Shown here one piece after another: positions 26,559 through 36,804 of a DNA stretch of 64,000 nt. Origin of the DNA: Lachnospiraceae bacterium (lineage in GTDB: Bacteria > Bacillota > Clostridia > Lachnospirales > Lachnospiraceae). The DNA lies in contig CABJAV010000001.1 of NCBI GenBank assembly GCA_902363675.1, positions 124,001 through 188,000 on the forward strand, given 5' to 3'. The notes beneath the pieces were generated by a model. It was not told the DNA's origin, ran no database searches, and saw nothing but the letters and a program-made list of their open reading frames with translations. Position 1 is the first letter of the stretch. The number at the start of each line of letters is the position of its first letter. A program made the translations under genes and the position numbers.

Positions 26559-27227
26559 ATGTGTAAGTTAGATGTTGTGGAAAAGTTTGTCAGCATAAAT
26601 GGAGAGGGTACGAAGGCAGGGCAGCTTGCAGTATTTATTCGCTTCAAGGGATGCAATCTGGCATGTGAATATTGTGATACACAGTGGGCGAATCAGGCAG
26701 ATGCGCCTGCACAGCAGATGACTGCCGGGGAAATCGTAGATTATGTGATATCTACAGGAGTGAAAAATGTTACGCTGACCGGCGGGGAACCTTTGCTGAG
26801 AGATGGAATTGAAGATGTGATTGCACAACTTGCCGATCATATGCTGAATGTGGAAATAGAGACAAACGGAAGTATATCGTTAAAGAAAATATGCGATCTT
26901 CAAAAAGAAAATGTGACTTTTACAATGGATTATAAGTTATCATGCAGTGGCATGGAAAAGTCGATGTGCCTGGATAATTTTCGTATTCTTGGGAAAAACG
27001 ATACGGTCAAATTTGTTGTGGGATGTCACGATGATCTTATAAAAACAAAGAAAATAATCGATGATTACAGGCTTAATGGAAAATGCAATCTGTACATTAG
27101 TCCTGTCTTTGGAAGGATTAAGTTGGAGGACATCGTCGATTTTATGAAGCAAAATGTGATGAACAATGTAAATATGCAGATTCAGTTACATAAGGTTATA
27201 TGGGATCCGGACAAAAAGGGTGTTTAA
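26559..27227 (+). CDS. queE: 7-carboxy-7-deazaguanine synthase (radical SAM)
   Basis: A 222-residue radical SAM enzyme that makes 7-carboxy-7-deazaguanine from 6-carboxytetrahydropterin. The cluster motif CNLACEYC has C32, C36 and C39 (CX3CX2C); TLTGGEPLL follows. The start ATG 26559 is chosen because GGAGGGG lies five bases upstream; an in-frame ATG at 26538 lies in the queD end without a site. The stop codon overlaps the folE start. Confidence 0.93.
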   Translation: MCKLDVVEKFVSINGEGTKAGQLAVFIRFKGCNLACEYCDTQWANQADAPAQQMTAGEIVDYVISTGVKNVTLTGGEPLLRDGIEDVIAQLADHMLNVEIETNGSISLKKICDLQKENVTFTMDYKLSCSGMEKSMCLDNFRILGKNDTVKFVVGCHDDLIKTKKIIDDYRLNGKCNLYISPVFGRIKLEDIVDFMKQNVMNNVNMQIQLHKVIWDPDKKGV

Positions 27228-27853
27228 TGACAGAAATAGAGGCTAATATGGAGAATAAGAAGAAAATTGACACAGAAGCGATTGCGTATCATATAAGAGA
27301 AATCCTCAAAGCACTCGGAGATGATCCCGAGAGAGAAGGACTTAAGGATACGCCAAAGAGAGTCGCTAAAATGTATGAAGAAGTCTTTGAAGGAATGAAC
27401 TATACCAACAAAGAGATTGCGGATATGTTCAATAAAACATTTGTGTTAAACGAATGTGATGAATACGATGGAATAGAAAAAATGCAGAATATGGTGGTTG
27501 TAAGAGATATTGATATTTTCAGCTATTGCGAGCATCATCTGGCGCTTATGTATGATATGAAAGTTACAGTGGCGTATATTCCAAAGGACAGGGTAATTGG
27601 TATCAGTAAAATAGCAAGAATTGCAGATATGGTTTCAAAACGCCTGCAGCTTCAGGAACGAATCGGCACAGATATTGCGGATATTGTGCAGATGGTTACA
27701 GGAGCAGAAGATATTGCGGTATTTATTGAAGGTTGCCATAGCTGCATGACAGCAAGAGGAATAAAAAAAGTAAATGCAAAAACATATACACAAACATTGA
27801 AAGGGAGATTTAACAATGAAAGCAATGGTTTTATTCAGTGGTGGAATCGATAG
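27227..27853 (+). CDS. folE: GTP cyclohydrolase I
   Basis: About 208 residues. It opens GTP to 7,8-dihydroneopterin triphosphate, the entry to both folate and queuosine. Signatures are SYCEHHL with zinc Cys and His, and [11 protein letters not shown] with the third zinc Cys. ATG 27227 overlaps the queE stop (TAATG) after AAAAAGGG. A second candidate is ATG 27248 with AGAGG upstream, giving seven residues fewer. Its place inside the que genes indicates that this copy feeds preQ1 synthesis. Its 3' end overlaps queC by 38 bp. Confidence 0.93.
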   Translation: MTEIEANMENKKKIDTEAIAYHIREILKALGDDPEREGLKDTPKRVAKMYEEVFEGMNYTNKEIADMFNKTFVLNECDEYDGIEKMQNMVVVRDIDIFSYCEHHLALMYDMKVTVAYIPKDRVIGISKIARIADMVSKRLQLQERIGTDIADIVQMVTGAEDIAVFIEGCHSCMTARGIKKVNAKTYTQTLKGRFNNESNGFIQWWNR

Positions 27854-28499
27854 TACAACATGCCTTGGTATGGCAATTGAAAAATATGGTGCACAAAATG
27901 TTATCGCACTGTCGATTTCCTATGGACAGAAGCATACAAAAGAAATAGAAGCATCTGATAAAATCGCAAAATATTACAATGTAAAACATATTTATCTTGA
28001 TCTTGAAAAAATATTCCAATACAGTGATTGTTCGCTTTTGTCACACTCGGATAAGGAAATTCCAAAAGAAGCTTATAGCGAGCAGATAAAAAATACAAAT
28101 GGAAGTCCGGTATCAACATATGTTCCATTTCGAAATGGCTTATTCTTATCAAGTGCGGCAAGTATTGCACTTTCTCTTGGATGCAGTGAGATATATTATG
28201 GTGCACATGCGGATGATGCGGCTGGAAGTGCGTATCCGGACTGCAGCAGTGCTTTTAATAATGCAATAAATGAAGCAATTTATCTGGGCAGTGGAAAACA
28301 AATTAAAATCGTAGCGCCATTTATCGCTTCGACAAAGGATCAGGTTGTGAAAGAGGGACTAAAGCTGAATGTTCCATACAAATACACCTGGAGTTGCTAT
28401 GAAGGTGGAGAAAAACCATGTGGAAAATGCGGTACCTGTATCGACAGAGCGCGGGCATTTGAATTAAACGGAATAAAAGATCCGGCAATGGAAGTATAG
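27816..28499 (+). CDS. queC: 7-cyano-7-deazaguanine synthase
   Basis: A 227-residue ATP-dependent enzyme that turns 7-carboxy-7-deazaguanine into preQ0. The PP-loop motif FSGGIDSTT is at residues 7-15. The C-terminal zinc site is [20 protein letters not shown] with four cysteines. The start at 27816 has AAAGGGAG upstream and lies inside the folE end, so expression is coupled. Confidence 0.95.
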   Translation: MKAMVLFSGGIDSTTCLGMAIEKYGAQNVIALSISYGQKHTKEIEASDKIAKYYNVKHIYLDLEKIFQYSDCSLLSHSDKEIPKEAYSEQIKNTNGSPVSTYVPFRNGLFLSSAASIALSLGCSEIYYGAHADDAAGSAYPDCSSAFNNAINEAIYLGSGKQIKIVAPFIASTKDQVVKEGLKLNVPYKYTWSCYEGGEKPCGKCGTCIDRARAFELNGIKDPAMEV

Positions 28500-28516
28500 A
28501 AAGAGGTGGAGTCACA

Positions 28517-28993
28517 ATGGCAGGAAACATAACATTATTAGGAAATCAAAAGACTAAGTATCCGGAGAACTATGCACCGGATGTATTAGAAACATTCATC
28601 AACAAACATCAGGAAAATGATTATTTTGTAAAATTTAACTGTCCGGAGTTTACAAGCCTGTGTCCAATTACCGGACAGCCGGATTTTGCTACTGTTACCA
28701 TATCCTATGTACCTGATGTGAAAATGGTAGAGAGCAAATCATTAAAGCTTTATCTCTTCAGTTTTAGAAATCACGGAGACTTTCATGAGGACTGCATGAA
28801 TATTATTATGAAAGATCTGATCAAGCTTATGGATCCGCGATATATTGAGGTCTGGGGAAAATTTACACCAAGAGGAGGAATCTCAATCGACCCTTATTGC
28901 AATTATGGAAAGCCGGGAACAAAATGGGAAGAAATCGCATGCAACAGAATGGCAAATCATGATATGTATCCGGAAAAAGTTGATAATCGATAA
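28517..28993 (+). CDS. queF: NADPH-dependent 7-cyano-7-deazaguanine reductase
   Basis: A 158-residue enzyme of the short (YkvM/type I) class that reduces the nitrile of preQ0 to the aminomethyl of preQ1. The catalytic pair is C49 and D56 in [11 protein letters not shown]; the NADPH-binding [16 protein letters not shown] follows. AAAGAGGTGG lies upstream. It is the last gene of the operon, so the five genes form a full path from GTP to preQ1. Confidence 0.95.
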   Translation: MAGNITLLGNQKTKYPENYAPDVLETFINKHQENDYFVKFNCPEFTSLCPITGQPDFATVTISYVPDVKMVESKSLKLYLFSFRNHGDFHEDCMNIIMKDLIKLMDPRYIEVWGKFTPRGGISIDPYCNYGKPGTKWEEIACNRMANHDMYPEKVDNR

Positions 28994-29135
28994 AAACATA
29001 AACAGTTTATAAATTGTTTGTTAAAAGATCGTACCTCCCTTGACGTTGCAATTCTGCAAGCGTAAGATGCTTAGTATAGCAGCTGATAACAGAGAGTGCT
29101 AATGATGTCAGGTTCACAGAAAAGAGGTCGAAAAT

Positions 29136-29531
29136 ATGAGAGATAAACTCTATCGGTTCATGCAGGGCCGAAACGGAATGGATGATTTATGCAGAATGGA
29201 ATCAGGGCTGGTATTGGTTCTTCTGATACTGGGCATATTTACACGGTTGGGAATTTTTACGACGGTAGCGCTTTTACTCATGATTCACATGTATTACCGT
29301 GCGTTATCAAAAAATACAGCAAAGCGTTACGAAGAAAATCAGAAGTACCTCAATTTTAAATACAACCGTACAGTTTCGTGGAATCGGTTCAAGAAACGTA
29401 TGGCACAGACAAGAGATTACCGTTTTTATAAATGCCCGACCTGCAAGCAGGAAGTACGTGTACCGAAGGGACATGGAAAAATCGAAATCACTTGTCCGAA
29501 ATGCAGAGAAAAATTTATTCGCAGATCGTAG
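29136..29531 (+). CDS. Small membrane protein with C-terminal zinc ribbon
   Basis: A 131-residue protein of no family I can name. A hydrophobic stretch (VLVLLILGIFTRLGIFTTVA, about residues 26-50) gives one or two membrane helices. The basic middle part is followed by a zinc ribbon with CPTCKQ and CPKCRE pairs 18 residues apart. AGAGGTCG lies upstream of the ATG. It is closely followed by a DUF5685 protein and a J-domain protein; the three look like one operon. The 142 bp upstream (28994-29135) hold an AT-rich imperfect hairpin after queF and no promoter that I find convincing. Confidence 0.65.
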   Translation: MRDKLYRFMQGRNGMDDLCRMESGLVLVLLILGIFTRLGIFTTVALLLMIHMYYRALSKNTAKRYEENQKYLNFKYNRTVSWNRFKKRMAQTRDYRFYKCPTCKQEVRVPKGHGKIEITCPKCREKFIRRS

Positions 29532-29542
29532 GCGGGGGTTGC

Positions 29543-30379
29543 ATGTTTGGCTATATTAATGTAAATGGCAAGGAATTATCCGAAGAAAACAAACAAATAT
29601 ATCAGTCATATTACTGTGGGCTTTGCCGCAAGTTAAGAGAATTTTGCGGAGCGAAGGGACAGGTACTTCTCAATTATGATATGACATTTCTGGTAGTACT
29701 GCTTACCGGTCTTTATGAGCCGCAGACAGAGAGTACAAGCTTTACCTGTCTGATTCATCCTATGAAAAAAAGACTGGCGCGTAGTAACGAAATTCAGGAT
29801 TATGCGGCACAGATGAATGTCCTTTTGGCATATTACAATCTCGTGGACGACTGGAAAGACGATAAAAGCTATACGAAAAAGACCGTTGCAGCAATGCTCG
29901 AAAAGGATTATCAGTGTGTGGCAAAAAATTATCCGCGGCAGGCAGAGGCAATTGAAAATTATATTGCAAAACTTTCCAAATACGAAGAAAATAAAGAGAC
30001 GAACATTGATCTGGTGGCAGGACTGACCGGAGAAATGTTGGGAGAAATATTTGCCTGGAAGCAGGATGAATGGTATGATGAACTGAAAACACTTGGATTT
30101 TATATGGGAAAATTCATATACCTGATGGATGCCTATGAAGACCTGAAACAGGACGAGAAGAAAGATGCGTACAATCCGCTTCGATTTTTGGACACGGACG
30201 ATGAGCAGGAGTTTGAAATACTGTGTCGTCTGATGATGACGAGTATGATCTCAGAATGTGCAAGATCTTTTGAGCGTTTGCCGATTTTGCTGCATGCGGA
30301 TATTTTGCGTAATGTACTGTATTCTGGTGTCTGGTCCAAGTATGAGTATATTCAGCTGAAGAAAAAGGGGAAAAAATAA
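29543..30379 (+). CDS. DUF5685-family protein
   Basis: A 278-residue protein. The N-terminus [20 protein letters not shown] followed by [14 protein letters not shown], with three conserved cysteines, is typical of DUF5685, a family of unknown role common in Clostridia. The rest is predicted helical and includes [13 protein letters not shown] and [17 protein letters not shown], acidic repeats resembling metal-dependent isoprenoid-type or diiron helices; I would not claim an enzyme. The ATG at 29543 follows a GGCGGGGG site. A longer in-frame start at 29432 overlaps the previous gene. It ends at the base where the J-domain gene begins. Confidence 0.75.
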   Translation: MFGYINVNGKELSEENKQIYQSYYCGLCRKLREFCGAKGQVLLNYDMTFLVVLLTGLYEPQTESTSFTCLIHPMKKRLARSNEIQDYAAQMNVLLAYYNLVDDWKDDKSYTKKTVAAMLEKDYQCVAKNYPRQAEAIENYIAKLSKYEENKETNIDLVAGLTGEMLGEIFAWKQDEWYDELKTLGFYMGKFIYLMDAYEDLKQDEKKDAYNPLRFLDTDDEQEFEILCRLMMTSMISECARSFERLPILLHADILRNVLYSGVWSKYEYIQLKKKGKK

Positions 30380-31083
30380 TGACAGACCCATATCAGGTGC
30401 TTGGGGTGACCCGAAGTGCATCGGATGAAGAAATAAAAAAAGCATATAGAAACTTAAGCCGCAAATATCACCCGGACGCAAACGTAAACAATCCCAATAA
30501 GGATCAGGCTGAGGAGATGTTTAAGCGGGTGCAGCAAGCATATGACCAGATCATGAAAGAACGTCAGCAGGGAACGACCGGCGGGTATGCCGGTTATGGA
30601 TATGGTGCAGGAAACGGGCAAAGTACCGGCCAGGGAGCTGGAGGTTTTGAGCAGGGACCATTCGGAGGCTTTAGCGGAACCTATTATTATGGCAATAACA
30701 CATATCGTTCACAGGCACAGGAAGAGTCACCGAAAATGCAGGCAGCGCACAATTATCTGCGCTATCATAGTTATGCGGAGGCACTCAATGTGTTAAATGA
30801 TATTCCGTTTTCGGAGCGTTCCGGTCGCTGGTATTATTACAGCTCCGTGGCGAATCAGGGAATGGGAAACACCGCGACAGCGATTGAACAGATCCGCAGA
30901 GCGCTTGACCTTGAACCGAGTAATATGGAATACCGGCAGTTCCAGCAGCAGTTGCAGTTTGGTGGTGACTGGTATCAGACGATGGGAAGCAGTTATGAGC
31001 GGCCTTACAGTGGATACAGTAATTTCTGTATGAGCCTGTTGTGCATGCAGGCATTGTGTACCTGTTGCTGTAGACCATTTTAA
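30379..31083 (+). CDS. J-domain (DnaJ-like) protein
   Basis: A 234-residue protein. The N-terminal J domain (residues 1-62) has the HPD tripeptide in [11 protein letters not shown], needed to stimulate an Hsp70. A Gly/Tyr/Gln-rich linker (about 65-115) is followed by TPR-like helices ([20 protein letters not shown]). The C-terminus ends in a cysteine-rich hydrophobic tail ([17 protein letters not shown]) that might bind membrane or metal. It is not DnaJ itself: the zinc-finger and substrate domains are missing. It overlaps the DUF5685 gene by one base. Confidence 0.85.
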   Translation: MTDPYQVLGVTRSASDEEIKKAYRNLSRKYHPDANVNNPNKDQAEEMFKRVQQAYDQIMKERQQGTTGGYAGYGYGAGNGQSTGQGAGGFEQGPFGGFSGTYYYGNNTYRSQAQEESPKMQAAHNYLRYHSYAEALNVLNDIPFSERSGRWYYYSSVANQGMGNTATAIEQIRRALDLEPSNMEYRQFQQQLQFGGDWYQTMGSSYERPYSGYSNFCMSLLCMQALCTCCCRPF

Positions 31084-31129
31084 ACAGATAGGTAACTATT
31101 TTAGAAACTTTTGATCAAATACAGAAAAA

Positions 31130-31170
31130 CAGAGGGAGGATTTCCAAATGTCATTTGGAAATCCTCCCTG
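31130..31170. terminator. Perfect long palindrome, bidirectional terminator
   Basis: Arms of about 18 bp (AGGGAGGATTTCCAAATG and its complement) meet around a single T. The + strand side has few T after the stem; the minus-strand side has TTTTT, so it best fits the end of the minus-strand PH-domain gene, while also lying after the J-domain gene. Confidence 0.8.
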
Positions 31171-31210
31171 TATTGCTTTATATTGTCTGTAACTGCTTAG
31201 AAATCAGAGA

Positions 31211-31642
31211 TTACTCCAGATCATCCGGGATTCCGTTGCAATCGGAATCCACACCATGCGCACCGATATCCATTGTGCTTAAGGTGCGTCTCTTTAATCG
31301 TGCAGCTTCGGATGCCTTCAATAAATACGCTTTGATATCCTTTGCGTGCTTTACATGAATCAACTTAAGTTCTGCATCTGTGACATCACCGGTATAACAG
31401 GTGATGGTGCCAAGTCCTACGATACGCTCAAGAAGAGAAGTAGTAAGCTTCACATCCTGAATTTTGTACATATAACAGTCATCTTCTGTAGTGCTTAACA
31501 GACCGCGGTCAATTGTCAGAAGACTCGGGGTAATGGTATATTTGGTAAACGTCCATGGAAGTCCAAGAAAAAGCAGGCGCTTGCGTTCTTTGAACATTAC
31601 CGTGTCATCGGTATCAATTGTAAAATTTTTATCATCCGCCAT
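31211..31642 (-). CDS. PH-like (bPH2) domain protein with calcium-loop-like tail
   Basis: A 143-residue soluble protein. The body ([20 protein letters not shown] then [20 protein letters not shown]) matches the bacterial PH domain type found in YdbT-like proteins and short cytosolic members. After a basic linker the protein ends [12 protein letters not shown], a pattern like the D-x-D-x-N-G-x-x-D loops of dockerin/thrombospondin type 3 calcium repeats. AAAGGAG precedes the start. It is convergent with the J-domain gene and divergent from pyrB. Confidence 0.75.
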   Translation of the reverse strand: MADDKNFTIDTDDTVMFKERKRLLFLGLPWTFTKYTITPSLLTIDRGLLSTTEDDCYMYKIQDVKLTTSLLERIVGLGTITCYTGDVTDAELKLIHVKHAKDIKAYLLKASEAARLKRRTLSTMDIGAHGVDSDCNGIPDDLE

Positions 31643-31725
31643 ATTACATTCTCCTTTATTTCAAAAATAAAAAACACATCAATTATATTGTAACGAAAAA
31701 ACTTTCAAATGCAATGTATTTTATC

Positions 31726-31754
31726 TTGAAATATGAAAATTATTATTATATGAT
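31726..31754 (+). promoter_or_regulatory. Predicted promoter of pyrBI
   Basis: TTGAAA (31726-31731) and TATGAT (31749-31754) are separated by 17 bp; the start codon follows 32 bp later. The short leader leaves no room for a PyrR-type attenuator. Confidence 0.6.
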
Positions 31755-31785
31755 AGTAAAAATGCGTGAAATTAGGAGGGATAAA

Positions 31786-32703
31786 ATGCGACATTTAATG
31801 AGTCCTCTGGACTTTTCCGTCGAAGAGTTGGACAAGCTGTTAGATTTGGCCAATGATATTGAGAAACATCCAGACAAATATGCCCATGCGTGTGATGGGA
31901 AGAAACTTGCAACCTGTTTTTATGAGCCAAGTACAAGAACCAGATTAAGTTTTGAAGCTGCCATGTTAAATCTTGGTGGTTCCGTTTTAGGTTTTGCCAG
32001 CGCTGATTCATCTTCAGCAGCCAAAGGCGAAAGCATTTCTGATACAATTCGTGTTATTTCCTGCTATGCAGATATATGTGCAATGCGTCATCCAAAAGAA
32101 GGAGCTGCATTAGTCGCATCACAGAAATCCAGAATCCCGGTCATCAATGCCGGAGATGGTGGTCATCAGCATCCAACCCAGACATTAACCGATATGCTTA
32201 CGATCCGTTCTTTAAAGGGAAGACTGGGCAATATGACAATCGGACTCTGTGGAGATTTAAAATTCGGACGTACGGTTCATTCACTGATCAATGCGCTGAT
32301 CCGCTATGACAATGTGAAGTTTGTACTGATCTCCCCGGAAGAACTTAAAATTCCGGATTACATCCGCGATGATGTACTTCGTGCAAACAATATCGAGTTT
32401 GAGGAAGTCGAGCGCTTAGAGGATGCAATCGGTCAATTGGATGTATTATATATGACGAGAGTACAAAGAGAGCGTTTCTTCAACGAAGAAGATTACATTC
32501 GTTTAAAAGACTTTTATGTATTGACCAAGAAAAAAATGGAACTGGCAAAAGACGACATGCTTGTGCTGCATCCGCTTCCTCGAGTAAATGAAATTTCAGT
32601 AGAAGTTGATGATGATCCAAGAGCCGTGTACTTCAAACAGGTACAATACGGTGTATATGTCCGTATGGCATTGATATTGACACTTTTGGGTATTACAGTA
32701 TAG
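31786..32703 (+). CDS. pyrB: Aspartate carbamoyltransferase, catalytic subunit
   Basis: A 305-residue enzyme joining carbamoyl phosphate and aspartate in pyrimidine synthesis. The carbamoyl phosphate motif STRTRLSFE is at about residues 52-60, with MRHP and HPTQTLTD later. ATG 31786 has GGAGGG upstream; the in-frame ATG at 31714 lies at the promoter, so it is rejected. The regulatory subunit pyrI follows 10 bp downstream, giving the class B (catalytic plus regulatory) holoenzyme. Confidence 0.97.
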   Translation: MRHLMSPLDFSVEELDKLLDLANDIEKHPDKYAHACDGKKLATCFYEPSTRTRLSFEAAMLNLGGSVLGFASADSSSAAKGESISDTIRVISCYADICAMRHPKEGAALVASQKSRIPVINAGDGGHQHPTQTLTDMLTIRSLKGRLGNMTIGLCGDLKFGRTVHSLINALIRYDNVKFVLISPEELKIPDYIRDDVLRANNIEFEEVERLEDAIGQLDVLYMTRVQRERFFNEEDYIRLKDFYVLTKKKMELAKDDMLVLHPLPRVNEISVEVDDDPRAVYFKQVQYGVYVRMALILTLLGITV

Positions 32704-32713
32704 GGAGGAAGAT

Positions 32714-33154
32714 ATGTTAAACATTAGTGGAATTCATGAAGGTTTTGTATTGGACCATATTCAGGCAGGAATGAGCATGCAGATTTATCATGATCTGAAA
32801 CTGGACAAGCTTGACTGTACGGTTGCAATTATTAAAAATGCAAAAAGTAACAAAATGGGAAAGAAAGACATTATCAAAGTAGAATGTCCGATAGAAGCTC
32901 TGGATCTGGATATTTTGGGATTTATTGATCATAATATTACCGTAAATGTTATCAAAGGCGATCGCATCGTAGACAAGAAAATACTTTCGCTGCCGAAGCA
33001 GGTACGCAATGTAATCAAATGTAAGAATCCGCGTTGCGTGACATCTGTTGAGCAGGAACTCGATCAGATCTTCATTCTTACCGATGAAGAAAAAGAAGTA
33101 TATCGTTGTAAGTATTGCGAAGAAAAGTATACAAATCCGAACCGAAGAAAGTAA
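32714..33154 (+). CDS. pyrI: Aspartate carbamoyltransferase, regulatory subunit
   Basis: A 146-residue subunit that binds nucleotides and gives allosteric control. The C-terminal zinc site has CKNPRC and YRCKYCEEKY (four cysteines). The N-terminal nucleotide-binding domain is of standard size. GGGAGG lies upstream and a strong terminator follows. Confidence 0.95.
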   Translation: MLNISGIHEGFVLDHIQAGMSMQIYHDLKLDKLDCTVAIIKNAKSNKMGKKDIIKVECPIEALDLDILGFIDHNITVNVIKGDRIVDKKILSLPKQVRNVIKCKNPRCVTSVEQELDQIFILTDEEKEVYRCKYCEEKYTNPNRRK

Positions 33155-33161
33155 ATGCAAT

Positions 33162-33188
33162 GGGGGAAGCCAGTCAGGCTTCCCCCTT
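33162..33188 (+). terminator. Terminator-like hairpin after pyrI
   Basis: A perfect 10-bp stem GGGGGAAGCC/GGCTTCCCCC with loop AGTCA and a short TT tail. The 135 bp that follow, up to the end of the next (minus-strand) gene, contain nothing else I can support. Confidence 0.75.
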
Positions 33189-33323
33189 CTGATGCAGTCG
33201 GACAACTGGAGAGAAGCTGTCGAAACGGTGCCCGGACACGAAATGAGAGACATACAGGACTTTGGCAAATTCTATAATTTTGTCTAAAACCGTGCGGAAG
33301 AAAAGTGCCGGGTGCGAAAAAAA

Positions 33324-33758
33324 TCAAACATGAGGGCGGGAGGAAACATCTTCGGACAAAGAATTTCTCTCATCGAGGAAGCGTAACAGAACTTCAAATG
33401 CAAGCCCCGCCACAACCCAGAACGGAAAATAATCCAGTCTTACGATTCCTGCAATATTGTAAGGCGTTCCACTGTAATCCCACGGACACACACCAAGGAA
33501 GCGCAGCAGACTTCCACTTAAAAATTCGCCAAGCATAATCGATGTTGCATAGAAACACCCCCGCAAAAGAAAAGGCCAGTATTTAATTTTTTCATATATT
33601 GGATCAATGAGAGCTGCCATACCATAGATGGGGAACATCCACAGAGAAGTTTGCCCCAGAAGACGGGGATCTCCGTGTAAAAAAGTACCGAATGATGTGA
33701 ACACGATCTCCATGCACCAGCCGGCAAGCCCGCAAATAAAAAAATTTCTCCACTTCAT
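33324..33758 (-). CDS. CmpB-type (putative ABC-transporter type IV) membrane protein
   Basis: A 144-residue protein with about four membrane helices. The start FFICGLAGWCMEIVFTSF and the later LWMFPIYGMAALIDPIYE and CPWDYS match the family PF06541 (CmpB, 'putative ABC-transporter type IV'), common in Clostridia and without known function. AAAGGAG precedes the ATG at 33758. It is divergent from the tetrapyrrole genes. Confidence 0.8.
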   Translation of the reverse strand: MKWRNFFICGLAGWCMEIVFTSFGTFLHGDPRLLGQTSLWMFPIYGMAALIDPIYEKIKYWPFLLRGCFYATSIMLGEFLSGSLLRFLGVCPWDYSGTPYNIAGIVRLDYFPFWVVAGLAFEVLLRFLDERNSLSEDVSSRPHV

Positions 33759-33882
33759 CTTATACTCCTTTGGTATTTAAAGTATACCCGAAAGGAATTG
33801 CAGATATACTTGCAAAAACGAACGGAGGAATATATGATGATACATGGACTGAATGCAAAAGCGAGAGGGAAGATGAAGATTT

Positions 33883-34524
33883 ATGGCATATTTTCCAATG
33901 TTTGTAGATATAAAAAAGAAAAAATGTCTGATTGTGGGTGGTGGAACGGTTGCACTGCGCAAAGTGCAGGTACTGCTGGATTTTGGAGCGGACGTTGTGG
34001 TGGTAGCACCGGAGGTCATTCCCAAAATCAAAGAGTATCCGGTTACCGTTTATCAGAGAAATTTTGAAAAAGAAGATTTGCAGGGATGCGAACTTGTGGT
34101 GGCAGCCACGGATGATGCCGGATTAAATCACGAGATCGCTGAGGCGGCACAAAAACAAAAGATTCCGGTCAATGCCGTGGATCAGCAGGAATACTGCAGT
34201 TTTATTTTTCCGTCTTATGTCCGGGAACAGGAACTTGTCGGGGCTTTTTCCAGTGGAGGAAACAGTCCGGTGCTGACACAGTACCTGAAGAAATATATGG
34301 CGCAGATTCTGACTGCAGAGTTGGGAGAGGCCAATGCGTATCTTGGAAGTATCCGGCCGGTTGTGAAAAGGGAACTGGACACGGAAGCGATGCGAAAAAA
34401 AGTATACCAGCAGGTTTTAAATGAGCTTTTCAAACAAATAGAAAAAAAACAGGATGTGAAGCTGTCCAGACAGCAGCTTGAGGACCTGATCGATGATACC
34501 AAAAAAGAGGAAAGAGGCAGATAA
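33883..34524 (+). CDS. Precorrin-2 dehydrogenase (siroheme synthase N-terminal type)
   Basis: A 213-residue NAD-dependent enzyme of the SirC/Met8/CysG-N family, oxidising precorrin-2 to sirohydrochlorin. It has the dinucleotide motif [19 protein letters not shown] (about residues 14-32), [21 protein letters not shown] and SSGGNSPVL. The start is set by homology; the AGAGGGA site is 13 bases upstream, which is far. A better site (GGAGG) serves an ATG at 33834 in another frame whose ORF runs to 34067 across this start. It leads the hem genes and ends one base before the hemB start. Confidence 0.88.
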   Translation: MAYFPMFVDIKKKKCLIVGGGTVALRKVQVLLDFGADVVVVAPEVIPKIKEYPVTVYQRNFEKEDLQGCELVVAATDDAGLNHEIAEAAQKQKIPVNAVDQQEYCSFIFPSYVREQELVGAFSSGGNSPVLTQYLKKYMAQILTAELGEANAYLGSIRPVVKRELDTEAMRKKVYQQVLNELFKQIEKKQDVKLSRQQLEDLIDDTKKEERGR

Positions 34525-34525
34525 A

Positions 34526-35494
34526 ATGGACCGAACAAGAAGATTAAGAAACAACGCAGTATTGCGGGATATGGTAAGAGAAAATCATGTGTGTGTGGAT
34601 GAGCTGATTTACCCGCTGTTTGTGATGGAGGGAGAAAATATCGTGGAGCCGGTAGATTCCATGCCGGGAATCTGCCAGTATTCGTTAGACCGTATGCAAG
34701 AGGAACTGGACCGTGTCAAAGAAGCAGGCATTCCGGCAATTCTTATTTTTGGCATTCCGGCACATAAGGATGAAGTGGGAAGTGGTGCGTATGATGAGCA
34801 TGGAATCGTGCAGGAAGCCATCCGCCAGATAAAAAAGGATTATCCGGATATTGTTGTGATTGCAGATGTATGCCTTTGTGAATATACTTCCCATGGACAT
34901 TGCGGTCTGGTAAAGGATGGTGAGATTTTAAACGATGAGACATTGCCGTTGCTTGCCGCATCCGCAGTCAGCTACGCGAAAGCCGGAGCCGATATTGTTG
35001 CGCCGAGTGATATGATGGACAAGCGTGTGGGAGCAATCCGTCAGGCATTGGATGAAGCAGGATTTACTTACACACCGATCATGGCATATTCTGCAAAATT
35101 TGCGTCCGGTTATTACGGACCGTTTCGTGACGCAGCGCATTCTGCACCGGGCTTTGGAGACCGCAAGACCTATCAGATGGATCCTGCAAATGGAAAAGAA
35201 GCGATGCGCGAAGTGGCAGAAGATATCGCAGAGGGCGCAGATTTAATCATTGCAAAACCGGCGATGGCATATATGGATATTATCAAAGATATCAGCACGA
35301 ATTTTAATATTCCGATTGTTGCATATAATGTGAGTGGAGAGTATGCGATGGTGAAAGCAGCAGCTGCAAATGGCTGGATTGATGAAAAGAAAATTGTCAT
35401 GGAGAACATGATTGGAATGAAGCGTGCAGGAGCGAAGATGATCATTACGTATCATGCATTGGATGTGGCACGCTGGATACGGGAGGAAGAATAA
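34526..35494 (+). CDS. hemB: Delta-aminolevulinic acid dehydratase (porphobilinogen synthase)
   Basis: A 322-residue enzyme that joins two aminolevulinate molecules. The zinc cysteines are in [13 protein letters not shown]; the two catalytic lysines are in [13 protein letters not shown] and [11 protein letters not shown] 34526 is preceded by AAAGAGG and gives normal family length; the in-frame ATG 34493 is inside the previous gene. It is followed by hemL 2 bp after the stop. Confidence 0.97.
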   Translation: MDRTRRLRNNAVLRDMVRENHVCVDELIYPLFVMEGENIVEPVDSMPGICQYSLDRMQEELDRVKEAGIPAILIFGIPAHKDEVGSGAYDEHGIVQEAIRQIKKDYPDIVVIADVCLCEYTSHGHCGLVKDGEILNDETLPLLAASAVSYAKAGADIVAPSDMMDKRVGAIRQALDEAGFTYTPIMAYSAKFASGYYGPFRDAAHSAPGFGDRKTYQMDPANGKEAMREVAEDIAEGADLIIAKPAMAYMDIIKDISTNFNIPIVAYNVSGEYAMVKAAAANGWIDEKKIVMENMIGMKRAGAKMIITYHALDVARWIREEE

Positions 35495-35496
35495 AG

Positions 35497-36768
35497 ATGG
35501 CAGCAGAAGAAAGATCAAAGGCGTTTTATGAGCGCGCAGTCAAGCGGCTCCCGGGAGGGGTCAACAGCCCGGTACGTGCATATCAGGCTGTGGGACGAAC
35601 CCCACGTTTTATCCAGAGTGCAAAGGGTGCGCATATCACAGACGTTGACGGAAATGAAATGATTGATTATGTATGTTCCTGGGGACCTGGAATCCTTGGA
35701 CATGCAAATCCAAAAGTCGTAGAAAAAGTAAAGGCGGCATGTGACGAGGGGCTGACCTTTGGGGCTCCAACGGAGCGTGAAGTTGAGATGGCAGAGTTAC
35801 TTGCAGAACTGGTTCCGTCCATGGAAGTCAGCCGTCTGGTAAGTTCCGGAACTGAGGCAACGATGAGTGCAATCCGTGTTGCCAGAGGATTTACCCGAAG
35901 AGATAAAATCATCAAATTCCGCGGATGTTATCATGGACATTCTGACGGGCTTCTGGTAAAGGCAGGATCAGCGGCATTGACGACATCCGTTCCGGACAGT
36001 GCAGGCGTGCCGGCAGACTATACGAAAAATACACTGGTTGCAGAATACAACAACAAGGAAAGCGTCAAGGCATTGTTTGAAGCAAATCCAAAGGAGATTG
36101 CCGCAATCATTGTGGAGCCGGTTGCCGCAAATATGGGGGTGGTTCCACCGAAGGATGATTTCCTTGCCTTTTTGCGCGAGATTACAACACAGTATGGTGC
36201 ATTGCTTATCTTTGATGAGGTCATTACCGGATTTCGTCTTGCTTTGGGCGGTGCGCAGGAATATTTTGGAATTAAACCGGATCTGTCTACGTTCGGAAAA
36301 ATCATTGGAGGCGGCATGCCGGTAGGTGCATATGGCGGACGTGAAGATATTATGCGTATGGTTTCACCGGATGGACCGGTATATCAGGCAGGAACACTTT
36401 CCGGTAATCCGATTGCGACAGCGGCAGGACTTAGCACGCTTCGCATTTTAAAAGAAGATACTTCGATTTATGAGCGCCTGGAAAAGAAGACGGCAAAGAT
36501 CGCGGATGCTGTGCGCCAAGCAGCAGGAAACAAGGTTTGTGTCAACCAGATCGGTTCACTGATGAGCATTTTCTTTACCGGTGAAGAGGTTGTGGATTTT
36601 GATTCCGCAATGACCGCAGATGTGAAAGCATATGCTGCATATTTCGGACACATGCTGGACCATGGAATTTATGTGGCACCTTCACAGTTTGAGGCTATGT
36701 TTGTTTCCGACGCACATACAGAAGAAGACATTACAAAGACAATCGCTGTGATGCAACAGTGGTTTTAG
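35497..36768 (+). CDS. hemL: Glutamate-1-semialdehyde 2,1-aminomutase
   Basis: A 423-residue PLP enzyme of the C5 pathway that forms 5-aminolevulinate. The N-terminal LPGGVNSPVRAY and the PLP lysine K268 in STFGKIIGGGMPVGAYGG are diagnostic. It shows that the organism makes tetrapyrroles from glutamyl-tRNA. Confidence 0.97.
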   Translation: MAAEERSKAFYERAVKRLPGGVNSPVRAYQAVGRTPRFIQSAKGAHITDVDGNEMIDYVCSWGPGILGHANPKVVEKVKAACDEGLTFGAPTEREVEMAELLAELVPSMEVSRLVSSGTEATMSAIRVARGFTRRDKIIKFRGCYHGHSDGLLVKAGSAALTTSVPDSAGVPADYTKNTLVAEYNNKESVKALFEANPKEIAAIIVEPVAANMGVVPPKDDFLAFLREITTQYGALLIFDEVITGFRLALGGAQEYFGIKPDLSTFGKIIGGGMPVGAYGGREDIMRMVSPDGPVYQAGTLSGNPIATAAGLSTLRILKEDTSIYERLEKKTAKIADAVRQAAGNKVCVNQIGSLMSIFFTGEEVVDFDSAMTADVKAYAAYFGHMLDHGIYVAPSQFEAMFVSDAHTEEDITKTIAVMQQWF

Positions 36769-36804
36769 CGCGACTGTTATCACAGATAAAATGTAAAAGA
36801 GATC

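Noticed and set aside
29432..29542. Longer start for the DUF5685 protein
   Set aside because: The extra residues come from another frame of the zinc-ribbon gene; family proteins begin MFGY as at 29543.
33048..33327. Overlapping ORFs on both strands after pyrI
   Set aside because: They run through the pyrI end and the terminator, have no ribosome site and show no recognisable protein motifs.
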